Shown: piece after piece, positions 46,596 through 58,525 of the stretch
Numbering within the stretch: position 1 is the first letter of the stretch
How the letters are laid out: the number at the start of each line of letters is the position of its first letter
DNA from: Abelmoschus esculentus
Taxonomy: Eukaryota > Streptophyta > Magnoliopsida > Malvales > Malvaceae
DNA: 64,000 nucleotides
Reading direction: 5' to 3'
NCBI GenBank assembly: GCA_035048815.1
Contig: JAUCBN010000043.1
Coordinates: 3,971,001 to 4,035,000 of the forward strand
Translations under genes and position numbers: made by a program
The notes under the pieces: generated by a model
Told to the model about the DNA's origin: nothing
What the model saw: the letters and a program-made list of their open reading frames with translations, nothing else
Databases searched by the model: none

Positions 46596-47794
46596 GGTTT
46601 TTAGATGCTTTTACTAGAAATGTAAAACCTATTGGCGGAAACGCCAGCGTTACAAACGACAGCGTCTCCGGAGATGGTGAATTCCGAGGCGAATCTTTGC
46701 CCCTTTTTCCCCCAAATTTTTTGTTTTGCAGGGGAAAAGGTTGGAGCATTAATTCAGAGAGTCTAGATGGAACGGATCAACGAAATGCGGTGCCGTTGAA
46801 GTTTTTTTTCTTCCATTTTACATGAATGACCCTCACATTTCTTATACTTTTCAGATTGGCTCCTACTAATTTGTTTTTTATATTTTGGTAATTTAACTTG
46901 GCAAGTTCAATTTGCTAATTTTTTTGGTTTAATTATACAATAAGTGTCTAAATTATGTCTGTTATTTATAATAGGTGCCTAAAAGATTATGTATTTGATC
47001 CACGTTCAATACAAATTTTTTTTTTAATTTAAGATGTATTATCTCCTAAAAATTAAATTAAAATATCATCAAAATTAATCTAATTTTTTTATTATTTATT
47101 TTTTTATAAAATTGTATATGATCATTATAAAAATTTACTAGTATATAATATATATTTATGGTAAAATATAAAATTTTAATTATTTGAAAATAATTATTTA
47201 GATTTAAATTAATTATTTTAATTTTAAAAAATCTTTTTAGCTTAAAATGTAATTAAAATTGAAGATCAAACTAAAATTATTTTTTTTCATGTTGTTTTGA
47301 AATAAAAATAATAATTAAATATTTATTTATTTTATAAAATTAATGATCTAATACATCTTAAATTAAAGATTATATTTAGTGAATGTACTATAAGTTCTCA
47401 ACATAGCTTAATGGACAGTGGTTAAATACCTTACTTTTAATGCAAGGTGTTTCTGATTCAAATCTCTAATGAAGATATTTTGATTATTTATGAGGTTAGA
47501 AAAATATAAGTTAAATATTAATTTGAATAAAATTTAACCAAAATCTAAGTTTATCTCAATGGTCACGCCTCGGATTCAATAGTCAAAAGAAAAATATAAG
47601 TTAAATATTATACGATTTCGATTCAACAAGTTATTCATGCTCATTTGAGATGAAACGAAGACAAGGATTCAAAATTAAAACTACCACAAGCTTTGTTGTC
47701 TGATTTTTGGAAGGGCTTAAAGCTCTTACAAGCTCCATGTTGCCCACGACAGCTTGCATGCTTCCATAACCCTAATCTCATCGAACCATGCATA
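46596..47794. other. Intergenic DNA with a SINE-like tRNA-box segment
   Basis: The left part is the DHHC gene promoter. At about 47400-47470 an A-box-like TAGCTTAATGGACAG is followed by a B-box-like GATTCAAATCTC. This suggests a degraded tRNA-derived SINE on the plus strand. The remainder is AT-rich. Confidence 0.35.
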
Positions 47795-49213
47795 TCAAAT
47801 ACCACCCTTCTTCCTTCGATTCTCATACCTATATATACAACTCAACCCGACCAAAATCTCAACAATGGCAGCCTCCGTTTTCTCCAAATCCGAGAAATGC
47901 AATGTCTGCAGCAGCAAAACCGTGGGTCTTGCATCTAAGTTTCGCTGCTCCAAGTTCCTCTCCTGCTGCCACTGCAAAGTATCATGTGCCATCGGAGCCA
48001 ACCATCCTAATATCTCCTCCAACGCCACTTTCCACCTTTGAGCCAAACATTGCTGCCCTTCACGTGCTTCTGCATCTTTACACCAATGGCTTTTCAGCTT
48101 CCCTCTCAGGGTTTGTTTCAAATTTATAGGTAACATCTCGAACATGTACTCCCTAGCGCCTTTACTCATCGCCGTTGTCGAATAAAAGTATGTTTCAGCC
48201 ATGATGATCACGTTTGCATAACGAAGAGCAAGCCCTGCCGCTCCTACTGTGTTGTCTGGCGCTGAATGTATCAGCATTTGGTTCCCTCCAGCGTTTCCCT
48301 CAATGTTTTTGTTTCTGATGATGAATTTATCGGTGTTGGTGATAGCCGAAAGTCGAAAATTAGAGCCTCTAACTTCAGGCGATTTGGGGATCGGATTATA
48401 GTTTCGAGTAATCGGATGTCGGTTCTTGGTGGTGCAAGGGAGGCTTGGGACAAAGGGTCCAAAAATGGTGCAAATTCGGACGAATACGACGCAGACGATT
48501 TGAGCCATTAACCCTACGATCTTATCGTATGTTTGATTCCAAAGGGAAATTTTTCTGAATTGTGTAACTTGTTTTCTACGTAAAGAGATTTCCTCGTTGA
48601 AGTAGTTCATGTTGCGGCTAGCATTTCTCTTCCATTTCTTCATTTTTTTCTCTGATATTTCCATTTCTTCAAGGTCTACCAAAGATGCATATAGCATAGA
48701 CGTATAACTAGCATATTTCTCCATCTGCTCAATGATTTTACCGACATGTTTGGAGTTGAAATCAAGGTGTCGGGCATCAATGATTCCCTGTTTCATGTTA
48801 TGGTAAGCGATGTCCAACTTGTTTAGTTCCCCGTCGATGCATTTTTTGCCCAAACGCGAAACAATGGCGGCAGCCTGGTCGAGATTCTCGACCATCTCTT
48901 TGCACGCAAGGCCTAGGAGATAGGTTTCATCGTCAGAGTTCAAAGTGGCAACGCCTGGGGATTTCATGATACTTTTACGAAATTTAAGGAATTCATCATC
49001 CGACAAAGATTTGTAAAGCGCGACAAGGCGGACCATGCATTTGGCTGTCTCAAAAGCTAGGATTTGAAGCGTTGGAGAAGAAAAAGAAGAAGAAGAAGAT
49101 TTTGCTTGTCGGAAAACATGGGTATTGTTTGAAGCTTTATTTACACCTGCAGGTCGCCACGCCATGGATGGACGACGCAGCGGTGTTGTTGGTTGGATTT
49201 TATGGGATTCCAA
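47795..49213 (-). CDS. DUF3475/DUF668 protein (PSK SIMULATOR-like)
   Basis: A single-exon gene of 472 residues starting MESHKIQPTTPLRRPSMAWR. Residues about 45-105 match the DUF3475 block (LQILAFETAKCMVRLVALYK, then LSDDEF and a VSRLGKKC segment further on). A coiled helix follows with MEISEKKMKKWKRN. The DUF668 block is near 315-410 (NTVGAAGLALRYANVIIMAE, then MLPINLKQTLRGKLKSH and LGWLAPMAHDTLQWQ). Arabidopsis PSI1-3, with the same domains, are plasma-membrane or nuclear growth regulators linked to phytosulfokine signalling. This shorter, intronless form is nearer the less studied paralogues. Biochemical function is unknown. Confidence 0.88.
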   Translation of the reverse strand: MESHKIQPTTPLRRPSMAWRPAGVNKASNNTHVFRQAKSSSSSFSSPTLQILAFETAKCMVRLVALYKSLSDDEFLKFRKSIMKSPGVATLNSDDETYLLGLACKEMVENLDQAAAIVSRLGKKCIDGELNKLDIAYHNMKQGIIDARHLDFNSKHVGKIIEQMEKYASYTSMLYASLVDLEEMEISEKKMKKWKRNASRNMNYFNEEISLRRKQVTQFRKISLWNQTYDKIVGLMAQIVCVVFVRICTIFGPFVPSLPCTTKNRHPITRNYNPIPKSPEVRGSNFRLSAITNTDKFIIRNKNIEGNAGGNQMLIHSAPDNTVGAAGLALRYANVIIMAETYFYSTTAMSKGAREYMFEMLPINLKQTLRGKLKSHWCKDAEAREGQQCLAQRWKVALEEILGWLAPMAHDTLQWQQERNLEQRNLDARPTVLLLQTLHFSDLEKTEAAIVEILVGLSCIYRYENRRKKGGI

Positions 49214-50025
49214 GGTTGTAATATTATGTTAGCCTGCGGTGGAATTGTTTTGTTTAGGTTCTTCATTGCCTTCCAAGAGATGGAAAATAGAACATAATCA
49301 TGGTTGGTCTCTTTTATTTGATTTTTCCCCCTTCACAAATAGGGGGAAGGGAGAATTACAAAATACCATTGGTGAATTATAATTTTTTTAATTGCTTCTA
49401 TCAGAAAAAATAATTTACTTTTAAAGGAATCAAATTTAATAACTTTTAATATAAAATAGATTAGCCCCCACCCCTCTCATATATATATATATTATAATTA
49501 GATTTATATCGGTCATTTATCTTTTAGTGAAAACATTTATGATAAAGGAATGAATCATTGTTATCAGTAGTGGGTACCGTAACTCAAACAAAAAATATAT
49601 ATATATATACATATAAACTTTCATCAATTCAATCTTCCTTTCTCGGATCTAAATCGTTTATCATTAATCGTGTCTTCATTGGTGTTTTATTTTAAATTAG
49701 TGAGTTTAATGTTTAAGGTTAGAGGTTGAAGTTCGAATTTAAGGTTTATGATATAATAAATTAGAGTTAAAATTTAAAATTTAATTTTTTTAAAACTTTT
49801 TAACAGAACCCGAAAGGAGCCGCAATTAAGAGATATTTAAGTTAAACTTTTCTAACCACAAACATACAATCATGTGCTGAATATTTGTCATTGATCAAAC
49901 AATAAATATTGCTGAAATAAGAATAATTAGGGGCTGTATTTATCCAGACAGATCAATTGGGCGAAGAGTGGAAGGAATAACAATTTATGTTTTTTTTTTT
50001 ATATCTTTATTAAAAAAATTAAAAT
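49214..50025. other. Intergenic DNA
   Basis: Promoter side of the PSI-like gene, then AT-rich DNA with two short (AT)n runs (about 49480-49495 and 49596-49610). No gene. Confidence 0.4.
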
Positions 50026-50210
50026 TAAAATTTTAACTTTAATTTTCACATTTTAAACTTTAAATCTTGCATATCTTAAAAAGTATACTTTAACCCTAAT
50101 TTTTAAACCCTAACTATACCTATAACCTTAAACCCTAAACTTTAAACCTATTATTTTAGAATGAAGACATCAATAAAAATATAATAAAAAGATAGACGAT
50201 TTATACGTAA
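50026..50210. repeat. CCCTAAA-rich repeat, related to 1181-1660
   Basis: It shares the order of words seen at 1181-1660: TTAACCCTAA runs, AAACCCTAAACTTTAAACC, then GAATGAAGACATCAATAAA and GATAGACGATTTATACG. A single, diverged copy. Confidence 0.5.
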
Positions 50211-50355
50211 AACACGAAAAAAACAAAGAAAATATAAGAAAATAGACGAGGTTAAAAGGAAACCTTTTTATTATTTGGATGTCAACAAGCATTATCTTGG
50301 CTAGTAAAATCCATCATCAAATTGTTCCTGCCTCTTGAAGAAAAAAAAAATCCAC

Positions 50356-50772
50356 TCAAGAGGCTCGAGAATCGGGTCCTAATCGCAGCTCAAGATCCAA
50401 TTCTACATGAGACGACGAACCATGAACCAACCCACCATCTCTTCCCATAGGGCCATTATAATCCCTGTAAACCTTCTCTTCACTAGATTCTAATATGATC
50501 TCCGAAATCCGACAACGATCTTCATCTTGACCGACTGTCATGTTCGTCGCCTTTACGGTCTCCGAAGAAAGTAGGTGTTGTTCGGAAGATTCCCTGAGCT
50601 TAGCCCTATCTCTTCTATGGATGTTCATATGACCTCCCAGAGCTTGTGCGTTCGAGAACCCTCTTTTACAGAAGGAGCATGTGTAAGACTTGGACTGGTT
50701 TGAGACATTTTTTTCTTCCAGGGACCAAACTATTTGGTCGGATTTTTCTAGTGTTTGGTGTTTTGTCCCCAT
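50356..50772 (-). CDS. Single C2H2 zinc-finger repressor with EAR motif (SUPERMAN-like)
   Basis: An intronless 138-residue protein. One zinc finger (Cys32, Cys35, His48, His52) carries the plant-specific QALGGH motif at 43-48, followed by a basic HRRDRAKLR segment. The C-terminus has LDLELRLG at 125-132, an EAR repression motif (LxLxL) that recruits TOPLESS co-repressors. The layout fits the small SUPERMAN/ZFP10/TAC1-type family, which regulates organ growth and trichome or flower development. It is shorter than SUPERMAN itself. The exact orthologue cannot be fixed from sequence alone. Confidence 0.93.
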   Translation of the reverse strand: MGTKHQTLEKSDQIVWSLEEKNVSNQSKSYTCSFCKRGFSNAQALGGHMNIHRRDRAKLRESSEQHLLSSETVKATNMTVGQDEDRCRISEIILESSEEKVYRDYNGPMGRDGGLVHGSSSHVELDLELRLGPDSRAS

Positions 50773-51580
50773 TTCTAAGCTTGAAGAGAAAGGAATAGAT
50801 GAAAGAGAGGGGCAAATGGAGAGTCAACTTGAAGGGTTTATTTTGTGATGTTTTTAAAAACTCATTACATGCATGAACAGACAACAATAAGCATCTCATT
50901 GACGTAAACTACCACAACGTTTTATTAGTAGTTGGAGTATTTATTTTTAATATTATCCGATGATTAAGAGTTGAATATATGTATTTTTTATATATTTAAA
51001 CTCATTAAATTAATATAGAAATATGAATATGTTTAATTATCTAAATTAAAATTGATTAATATTAACATACATTTAAATAAAATATGTCATCCTTTACTAT
51101 TGAATTACTACGCGGGTTTTTCCTGTTTATTAGTTATTCGAATTGATATGCATTTATTAATATATATCCGGAAGTGAATGGACTTAAAAATAAGAAAGTA
51201 AAGTGGTTAGGCTGACATTATAGTTATAAATGGAATCACTACCAAGTGTAATGTTCTTGTTTATTAGTTATTCAAATTGACCTAACTTAGTGTAATATTA
51301 TAATTATGTATTTATGAATATATATCCGGAAATAAATGAACTTTATAACAAAGTAAAGTGGTTAGGCTACGTGGAATCACTACTAAATTTGATGTTCTCA
51401 AAAATAAAATATCAGATTTTTCGGTATTTATCGTAATTTTATTTATATTATCTGTCTGAATCATTATTTTAGACTACATCGGGATTAGAATGTGTTAGAA
51501 GTAACAATCACATCCTTTAAAAATTATAATTATGAAAAACTTGACGTAATCAGTAAATTATTTTTGTAACTTGTAGACAA
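50773..51580. other. Zinc-finger gene promoter and AT-rich DNA with a direct repeat
   Basis: Two related segments, about 51120-51250 and 51255-51385, share TTTATTAGTTATTC, ATATATATCCGGAA, GTAAAGTGGTTAGGCT and GGAATCACTAC. This is a roughly 135-bp tandem duplication. No gene. Confidence 0.55.
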
Positions 51581-51589
51581 ATTATAAAC

Positions 51590-51705
51590 CATTGTTGTTC
51601 CTTCGGGTCTCGGAACCAATTTCCATGTTTGATTTAGTGTAAGAGCTTGGGACTGTTGTGTTCCATTTAGGTATGGATAAAACATGCGAACTTGTTGCAG
51701 GTATA
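51590..51705 (-). mobile_element. Copia (Ty1-type) reverse-transcriptase relic
   Basis: Read on the minus strand, QALTLNQTWKLVPRPEGTTM matches the conserved start of the copia reverse transcriptase. The preceding PKWNT fits the same region but lies in another frame, so a frameshift separates them. No LTRs are visible nearby. A dead fragment. Confidence 0.65.
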
Positions 51706-51957
51706 CAGGCAAAATCAATAGAATTTGCAAAATAAATATCTGGTCTTACTACGAGTACCCATAGCATGTTGATGAAAAGTAGGAGAAGACTGAACTGGTA
51801 ATTTAGATAAATTAATAATATTCATATATTCATTTTATATATTAAACTTTATATTTATTTTATATTATTATTCTCACAATGATAACTGATTAGGGATATT
51901 TAAATAAATTTATTATAATAATAAATTCAACAATTAAAATATCATGTCCATACAATA

Positions 51958-52230
51958 AGTCTCGAGGAATTATATCATGGTCCCGACTCACCACGTCAGT
52001 CATGGTCACATCCAATTATAACCACTCACTTCATCACTATCTTTCAACTTATTTTTTTTTTCAATCAATAAATTTTCACTCATCTTTTTAATGTCATTTT
52101 AAAAATATAATTTTTAAACATTATATTAATGACATGGCTGATTAGTGATAGAATGAGTGATTTTTATTGGTTAGAGACTATGGATGACGTAGTGAGTCGG
52201 ACTTATGATATAATCTCTCATAAGTCTTAG
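51958..52230. mobile_element. MITE with ~75-bp terminal inverted repeats
   Basis: Both ends, read inward, share GATTATATCATAAGTCCGAC-type sequence: AATTATATCATGGTCCCGAC at 51969-51988 and its complement near 52190-52215. They continue through CTCACCACGTCA / CTCACTACGTCA and AACCAATAAAAATCAC-like text. The centre is AT-rich and non-coding. A partial relative with the same CACCACGTG core is at 57999-58085. Target duplication not resolved. Confidence 0.7.
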
Positions 52231-52655
52231 AGCATTATAGTAGACACCTAATTGCTTAAATACTATGAATTGTACTTGTTTGTGGAAATCGCATTGAAAC
52301 ATAGTATGGGCAATGCGAGAAATAACCGGCGACGGATGTATGTGGGGTGGGGAGAGACAACCTTAAATTTTTTTTTTTATGATAGTTATAAAAATTTATA
52401 TAATATCACATTTAATTTTTAATATTTATACTGTCAATCAATTTAGACATTAATAACGAGAATTAAATTAAGATTAATTTTTTTAGATGAATTGAACTTT
52501 ATTCATTCAAGATAACCGTCATACAACAATTTTGTAAAATATGTACCCTCAAATCACTATACAAGTATACACTCTCTCTAACAAAGTTCCCATTTGAAAG
52601 CTATATAACTACCAAAAATTTTAAGCTATTACACTAAGATTAAATATGTTGTTCT
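52231..52655. other. AT-rich intergenic DNA
   Basis: Nothing recognised. Confidence 0.4.
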
Positions 52656-52657
52656 AC

Positions 52658-52810
52658 CAATAGGGGTTGGTCTAAGTGATAAGCAGTTTGGTTTCGTTGG
52701 CCTCAGGTTTGAGACGTTGTGTATGCAAAATATCCCTATTGGGAGACTCACCCACCAAAACTAGATGTACGACGCGAGTTGGTTTGGATTAATCATGATT
52801 AGACTCTGAA
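52658..52810 (+). mobile_element. tRNA-derived SINE candidate
   Basis: GGTCTAAGTGATAAGCAG (A-box-like, about 52669) is followed by GGCCTCAGGTTTGAGACG (B-box-like, about 52700), with the spacing of a pol III promoter, then a 3' body with GGGAGACTCACCCACC. This resembles known plant SINE heads. Ends and target duplication were not resolved. Confidence 0.55.
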
Positions 52811-53454
52811 AATGAGAAGAACTATCCATACTAAAAATATTCTATATATCCATACTAAAAATTTTGTTTTTCGCGTATATTTTTTAAAGCTTAAAAATTA
52901 TAATTTAGGGTTTATAGTTTATTATTAAAATTTTAATTTTTATAATTAAATTTTATGATTTAAAATTTATGATTTATAATTTAAGGAATAGATTTTAAAG
53001 ACCCTATAAGGGCTTATAATTTTTTACTAATGATATATTAAATAATTATCTTTATTATTTTCTTGAAATTTTAGCATAATTATAAAACAATGTTAAATTA
53101 TTAGAGTGGAAATGTCAGAACAAGAATAGTCAAGTTACTATTTTCTGTCAAACAATTAGGCTATGTCACTATTTTCTTCTTCATAAAATTAAGTAGAAAT
53201 TTATTTGGAATGGGGAATCATGAAATTTAGTGAGATTCTATCCATAAATTTTTAGAAATATTATTATGATTTTAGTTATTATAATATTAAATCCAACAAA
53301 TAACCCTAATAAAAAAAGAAAAATATTCATTTTATAAAACTAAAATTTTTAATAATTTTTTATAAAATAATACTATCAAAAAATTAAAAATATAAACTAT
53401 TAGAAAATATTATAATACTTTTATGAGCAACATGCTGTTATATATCATCGCAAG

Positions 53455-53455
<1 letters not shown>
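52811..53455. other. AT-rich intergenic DNA
   Basis: Low-complexity sequence; no gene. Confidence 0.4.

Positions 53456-53456
<1 letters not shown>

Positions 53457-53492
<36 letters not shown>
53457..53492. repeat. (TA)n microsatellite in a palindrome
   Basis: About 18 TA units, flanked by AAGTTAT on the left and ATAACTT on the right, so the whole block is a perfect palindrome. Confidence 0.9.
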
Positions 53493-53494
<2 letters not shown>

Positions 53495-53787
53495 CTTAGT
53501 TTCTAGAGAGAAATAGAACGACTCAAAGAAAAATAATACTCTTGATGGGTTTCGAGATCGGAATTTAAAGAAAAGGATGAAAACAGACGAATAATTTTGA
53601 TCAACCGACCATTAACATTTACTCGTTGTCGTAAATTTATTAAAACGATGAGAGATACATTTAATCTCGTTCACTTAAAATCTTATATTTTTCAAACACG
53701 ACATTTTCTCCCTTTAATTGTCAATATCTTTATCTTAATTACTACGACTTTTGTTATCGTCATAATTCATAGTTGCTTTGAAATTTA

Positions 53788-53945
53788 ATAATTTTTTTAA
53801 TCAGCTACAGTAATTATAATAATATCTATTTTAGATATTCTTAATTATTAAACATTAATCACTTAATTACTGTATTGATATTATTGGTGCTCAAACTCAT
53901 GACCTTTAAAAATAACAATCATTCACTTAATCAATAATGCAAGAT
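53788..53945 (-). repeat. Third copy of the SINE-like dispersed repeat
   Basis: Matches 735-870 along TTTTTTTAATCAG...AATCACTTAATTACTG, and 305-350 along GGTGCTCAAACTCATGACCT. The B-box-like part survives on the minus strand; the A-box is decayed. Confidence 0.45.
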
Positions 53946-54663
53946 AACTCGTGTTTAAATTTTAACAGTTTAATTAAACAAATTAACTTAATGAGACATA
54001 ATATAATGAAATTTTGGGACGGATAATAATTAATTTAGGATAAAATTTATAAATAATAATGAAATTTTGATAAATTATTTAATTTAGTAATTAAAATTTT
54101 AATTATTTTAATATTATCATTAAATTTTTAATTTTATTTCATTATTATATCCTTGATTAAGTTAAAGGACGTTAAAAACAATTAAAAATTAAATTATTAA
54201 AATAATATTTTACTAAAATTTAGTTACTATGCGTGAATTTTACCCATTAAATTAACCTTGCAAGCTATGTAGGTCGAAAATTAAAAATTGTAATTAACAC
54301 ATAATTACACCAATTTTTACTTCATTTCTTAAGAATTGAATAGTGTAATTGAGGATTTTTTTATTACATTTAATTTAGCGTGAATCACAAATTAAGATAA
54401 TTATCCAAATACACCATAATTATATAATTATACAATTAAATCTAAATTTAATTACATGGTTACTTTTCAAATATACCTTTAGTTATTGATAAGAACATGT
54501 TTTTTCTAGAATTCATGATGTGTTTTTTCTCGGGAAAATAATTATTAGTAAATGGAAAATCCACTAAAAAAGTTGGATTCTTGAGGTGGAATTCATGATG
54601 TGTTATGAATTGTTTTCAAAGGGTAGTAGTAGTCAATAGAGGAATTTGGCATGGTGACGATTT

Positions 54664-55018
54664 ATATATATAGATATGGGAACGGGTCTGGTCGGATCGG
54701 ATTTTTTGGTCTATTCGAATTTCACCCGAACATAAATACTCTAAACTCGATTTTGACTCGATCCAAATATTTTTTAAAAAAATTTGATCCGACCCGATCC
54801 GAAAATAAATATCCTAACTCTGATTCTGATCCGATCTATAGAAAAAAAAATAGACTCTTTTATACCCTAAACCTGAATCCGACTCGACGTCACCTTAAAA
54901 AATTATCGACCCGACCGGACTTGAACCCGATTTTTTCATCAAAAAGTTTAACCCGATTAGTCTGGATTGAGTCAAAACCTGATTAGACCGAATAAAATAC
55001 TCATCCCCGTTTATATAT
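54664..55018. mobile_element. GGTCGG-rich MITE, related in style to 15866-16359
   Basis: Starts near GGGAACGGGTCTGGTCGGATC and ends near CTCATCCCCG, with inverted GGTC/GACC-rich arms. TTTATATAT flanks both sides (54661-54669 and 55010-55018), a possible target duplication, but in AT-rich DNA that is weak. A plus-strand open stretch inside it (about 54651-54986) is a by-product of the Asp/Arg/Pro-codon-like repeat words, not a gene. Confidence 0.45.
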
Positions 55019-56150
55019 TATTTTTTTATTAATATATATCCATATCAATATAAATAAGTCTAAAAAAAACACAAAGAGATTCTTTTACCAGAAAACAGAT
55101 CCAAGTTTATCAGAATTATCTTAAATCATCATCTTTTCACCATCAATAGTCGTTGTTCACTTTATTAGTTAAGGAGTTATAATCCAAATTCAAAAGATAA
55201 GGAGGATGAGAGAGTTTGGAGTATTTTGATTAACATCTTTAAGATAAGGTAGACAATTATCGAACTATTTAAAGATATTTATATTAATTATTAAAATAAA
55301 ATAATATTAATTATATTATCAAATTTATTAAATTGATATATTTTAATCATCTAAAATCATAATTAAAGAATGACACAAATATAACGTAAAATAAACAAAT
55401 AACAGAAGGATAATTTGGGTATAACAATTAATAAAAATTTATAAAATTTATAATTAGTCCATATTATTTATGTATTATACTAATTTAATTTTAATTTTAA
55501 TTTAATTAAATAAAATCAATCATTCAATAAAAAAATAACACATGTATCTATCTATTTTAGTGAAATAGATTATATCATTTCATCTCTCTCACAAATGTTA
55601 GAGAATAAATAAATAAAAAAAATTGAAAAAAATACTCAAACTTGAAATATTTTAAATTAAATACTTTAAATATTTGAATATTTTACTGTCTTCAACTAGC
55701 GTACTCTAAAACCATATTCCAACAAGCATATATTGATAAAAAATGGACGCCAACAAATATTTATCCCAATATTGAAAAAAAAATGTTATAACAGTTCCCC
55801 AAGTTATTTTATTAATAAAATAAAAATTTTAATTAAATTAATTGTATATTAAATTTTTAATTTTTATTTTTATTTTTATTAATTATAATAATATTTATCA
55901 GTGTTCAATATTAATGATATTTAATAGTATTTGACGTACTCGATAGACTTATTCATCGTATTAATATTTAAGATTATTTTATTTTCTAAATGTGATGTAT
56001 TTCGACAGCGACATCTAAGAATATAACAAAATGTGTCAAATTATTACTGGTCTTGAATATTGTAAAAAAAATCTGGTTTATTTTATTAATATTAATATTG
56101 GTTAGGTATCGCTTGCAGAGCTGACCCATTACGCCACGTCACCATCCTTC
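55019..56150. other. AT-rich intergenic DNA with a MITE fragment
   Basis: At 55875-55960, TATCAGTGTTCAATATTAATGA and following text match the right half of the MITE at 41978-42206. Otherwise nothing recognised. Confidence 0.45.
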
Positions 56151-56264
56151 CACTCCTATTAAAAACCAATCTCCCCGCTTGATTTGCTTCTTCAAGCTCA
56201 AATTTCAGACCTAACCCTAACTCTCTCTTTTTGTCTGTGAATATTTTCTACTTTTGGAAAGAAA

Positions 56265-56504
56265 ATGGAGGGTCTTATTCCTTTTGTTTATAAAGCAATA
56301 ATCCAGTACAAGACTGGAAGAGAATGCCAGGTTTTAGCAACACGGTTCCACGAATCACCTTCACCTTCTTACACCAGACTCCCAACCGGAGATTCTGGTC
56401 GCTTCCACACATCCGATAAACAACTCTTTCAATCCGATTACGTCAATTGTTCAACCTCGTCACCAGGGTCCCGACGTTTGACTTCACGCCGCGTCGTTAC
56501 ATGA
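56265..56504 (+). CDS. Small plant protein, 79 residues, MEGLIPFVYKAI start
   Basis: A single-exon gene with a GC-richer frame than its flanks and a plausible CT-rich 5' UTR (about 56190-56260). The start MEGLIPFVYKAIIQYKTGRE resembles a group of small uncharacterised angiosperm proteins with the same MEGLIPxVYxAI opening, as far as I recall. The rest is Ser/Pro/Thr/Arg-rich, without a signal peptide or membrane segment. Function unknown. It stands alone in an otherwise gene-poor 8.5 kb. Confidence 0.6.
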   Translation: MEGLIPFVYKAIIQYKTGRECQVLATRFHESPSPSYTRLPTGDSGRFHTSDKQLFQSDYVNCSTSSPGSRRLTSRRVVT

Positions 56505-58515
56505 TCATCGGAATCGCAATCGTAGCCATCTTCGGAGCTAAAGGTATGAAGGAAGATGAAGGTGTTGTAACTTTAAGTCATTTTGTGGTCGTAAATTGTG
56601 GAATTGTGTATAAAAAAAAAAGTTGAAGAACGTAGGGAGAGCCAAGGGAGACATCCCTATGTACTTGTTGTTCCTGTTATGGTTATAGTGTAGAGAATTG
56701 TAATATAACTGTGATGTTTGATTAATGTGTCTTAATTGTACAAGGGCTTCTTAGTATGTTAAATGTTGAATTAAATGTAGTAATTAAGAATAGGGTAAAC
56801 TACGACGGATGTTATTCAATTATGAGTAGATTATATTTGGGTTACTCAATTATTAAAAATTATGTTTGGATCATTTAATTATGAGCAAAGTCACATTTGA
56901 GTAATCCAATTAATAAAGATTACATTTGAATCACTCAATTATAGGTAATGTTATATTTGTGTAATCCTTCATATTTTAAAATTTTTTTTATCAATTTGTG
57001 TATTAGATTAATTAATGATTTCAAATGTTAAACAACGTATACAAGTGATTTGGAAGAAATAAACGATCAAACTGATGTATTTTTAAATACGAATGGTGAC
57101 CCAATTGTAAACTTACTCATAATTTAGTGAATCCAACATTTAATAATTAAATGACCCAAATATAATTTTATTAATAAATAACTGATCCAAATATAATTTT
57201 TAATAATTAAGTGACTCAAATATAATTTTACCCATAATTAAGTGACCTCCGTTATAGTTTAACTTTAAGAATAAGTATTTTTGGGTGCTTTTTCCTCTAA
57301 AATATTTCTGAGTGGTTGTTGTTTTCGTAGTAGGTGAGTGGTTATTGTTTCAATTTTTTAATTATTGTTTTCATTATTTATATGATTTGAATTTTAAATG
57401 GTCAAATAAGAAACGCATGCTGCACTGGAAGCTGTATTAATTGAATATGTTTTCTTATTATGCAATACTTTAGGCAGTTTTACTTATATAATATTATTTT
57501 TTAATTATTTATAAAAAAATAACGCCAAAATATCCTCCTTTGAAACAAGTTATACACATTACTTATAATTCTTTTTAATAATTTTCACTTAGAGGAGAGA
57601 GAATTTACTGGTAATAGATTTTAAATTTATAATTTAAAAAATATAAACCGTAAATTTTAAATACATACTCTACGAATTATTGAGATCAATTACTTAGAAT
57701 TTTATTTTCAACTGTATATAGGAATAAGTATTTAATATCCAAAAGATAATATATAATTAATTGAAATATTAAAATAGTCAACGTTTCTATCTACTATTAA
57801 TTCATTGAAACCAGAAATATTTTTTTTTTGAGGGGAGTGGGGTAAGAGTAGACTTCTATACGCAGCCGTTTGATACTAGAAAATACTTCCTTTTAAGGAT
57901 TTTAAGAAAAGATATACATTTTAAAAACAATAATAATATTCGAATTTAAAAAGTCAAAAATGTTTGTTTTTTATCCGAAAAATTGTTGTAAGTCAAATGA
58001 TGTTCCAGAAAAATTATATCATGAGTCAATCCCACCACGTGTCTATGGGACCAATCAATAAAAATTACCCATCTTTCCATGTTATTTTTTTTCTAAGTAA
58101 TTTTTCACTTGAAAAATTAAAAAATAATTAATCTTATCTTTAAAAACTGTTTCGATTTTATGTCCAAAATAATTAGTCTTATCTTTTTATTCTCATATCA
58201 GTCGTGTTTGTGCTATAGAAAGGCATAATAGAACAATATGGCATGGGAAATAAGATCGGTACGATCCAGGATGGACCAAGGGTATTAAAATGCAGTCGTA
58301 CCCTCTAAAATTTTTAAATTTCTTTATATATTATATATTTATTTTATATTTTTAATTAATAATTTAATTTTGTATCTCTTAAACTCTTATTATTTTACGC
58401 CTTCTATATTTTTAATATACTTTTTTAATTAATTTACACTCCTTATAAAAGATTCTAGGTTTGTCCCGGGTACAATCAGGGTTACCATAGCTTAAAGGAG
58501 GGGACGAGCACCAAG
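56505..58515. other. Intergenic DNA with repeat fragments
   Basis: At 56800-57250 short phrases (GTGACCCAAATATAATTTT, ATTACATTTGAATCACTCAA and inverted versions) repeat in both orientations, probably a small foldback element. At 57999-58085 lies a partial relative of the MITE at 51958-52230. No gene. Confidence 0.45.
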
Positions 58516-58525
58516 GAATGTTAGT

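Noticed and set aside
54651..54986. 111-codon open frame
   Set aside because: Falls within a GGTCGG-rich MITE; the apparent protein is a by-product of repeat words (Asp, Arg, Pro, Asn codons).
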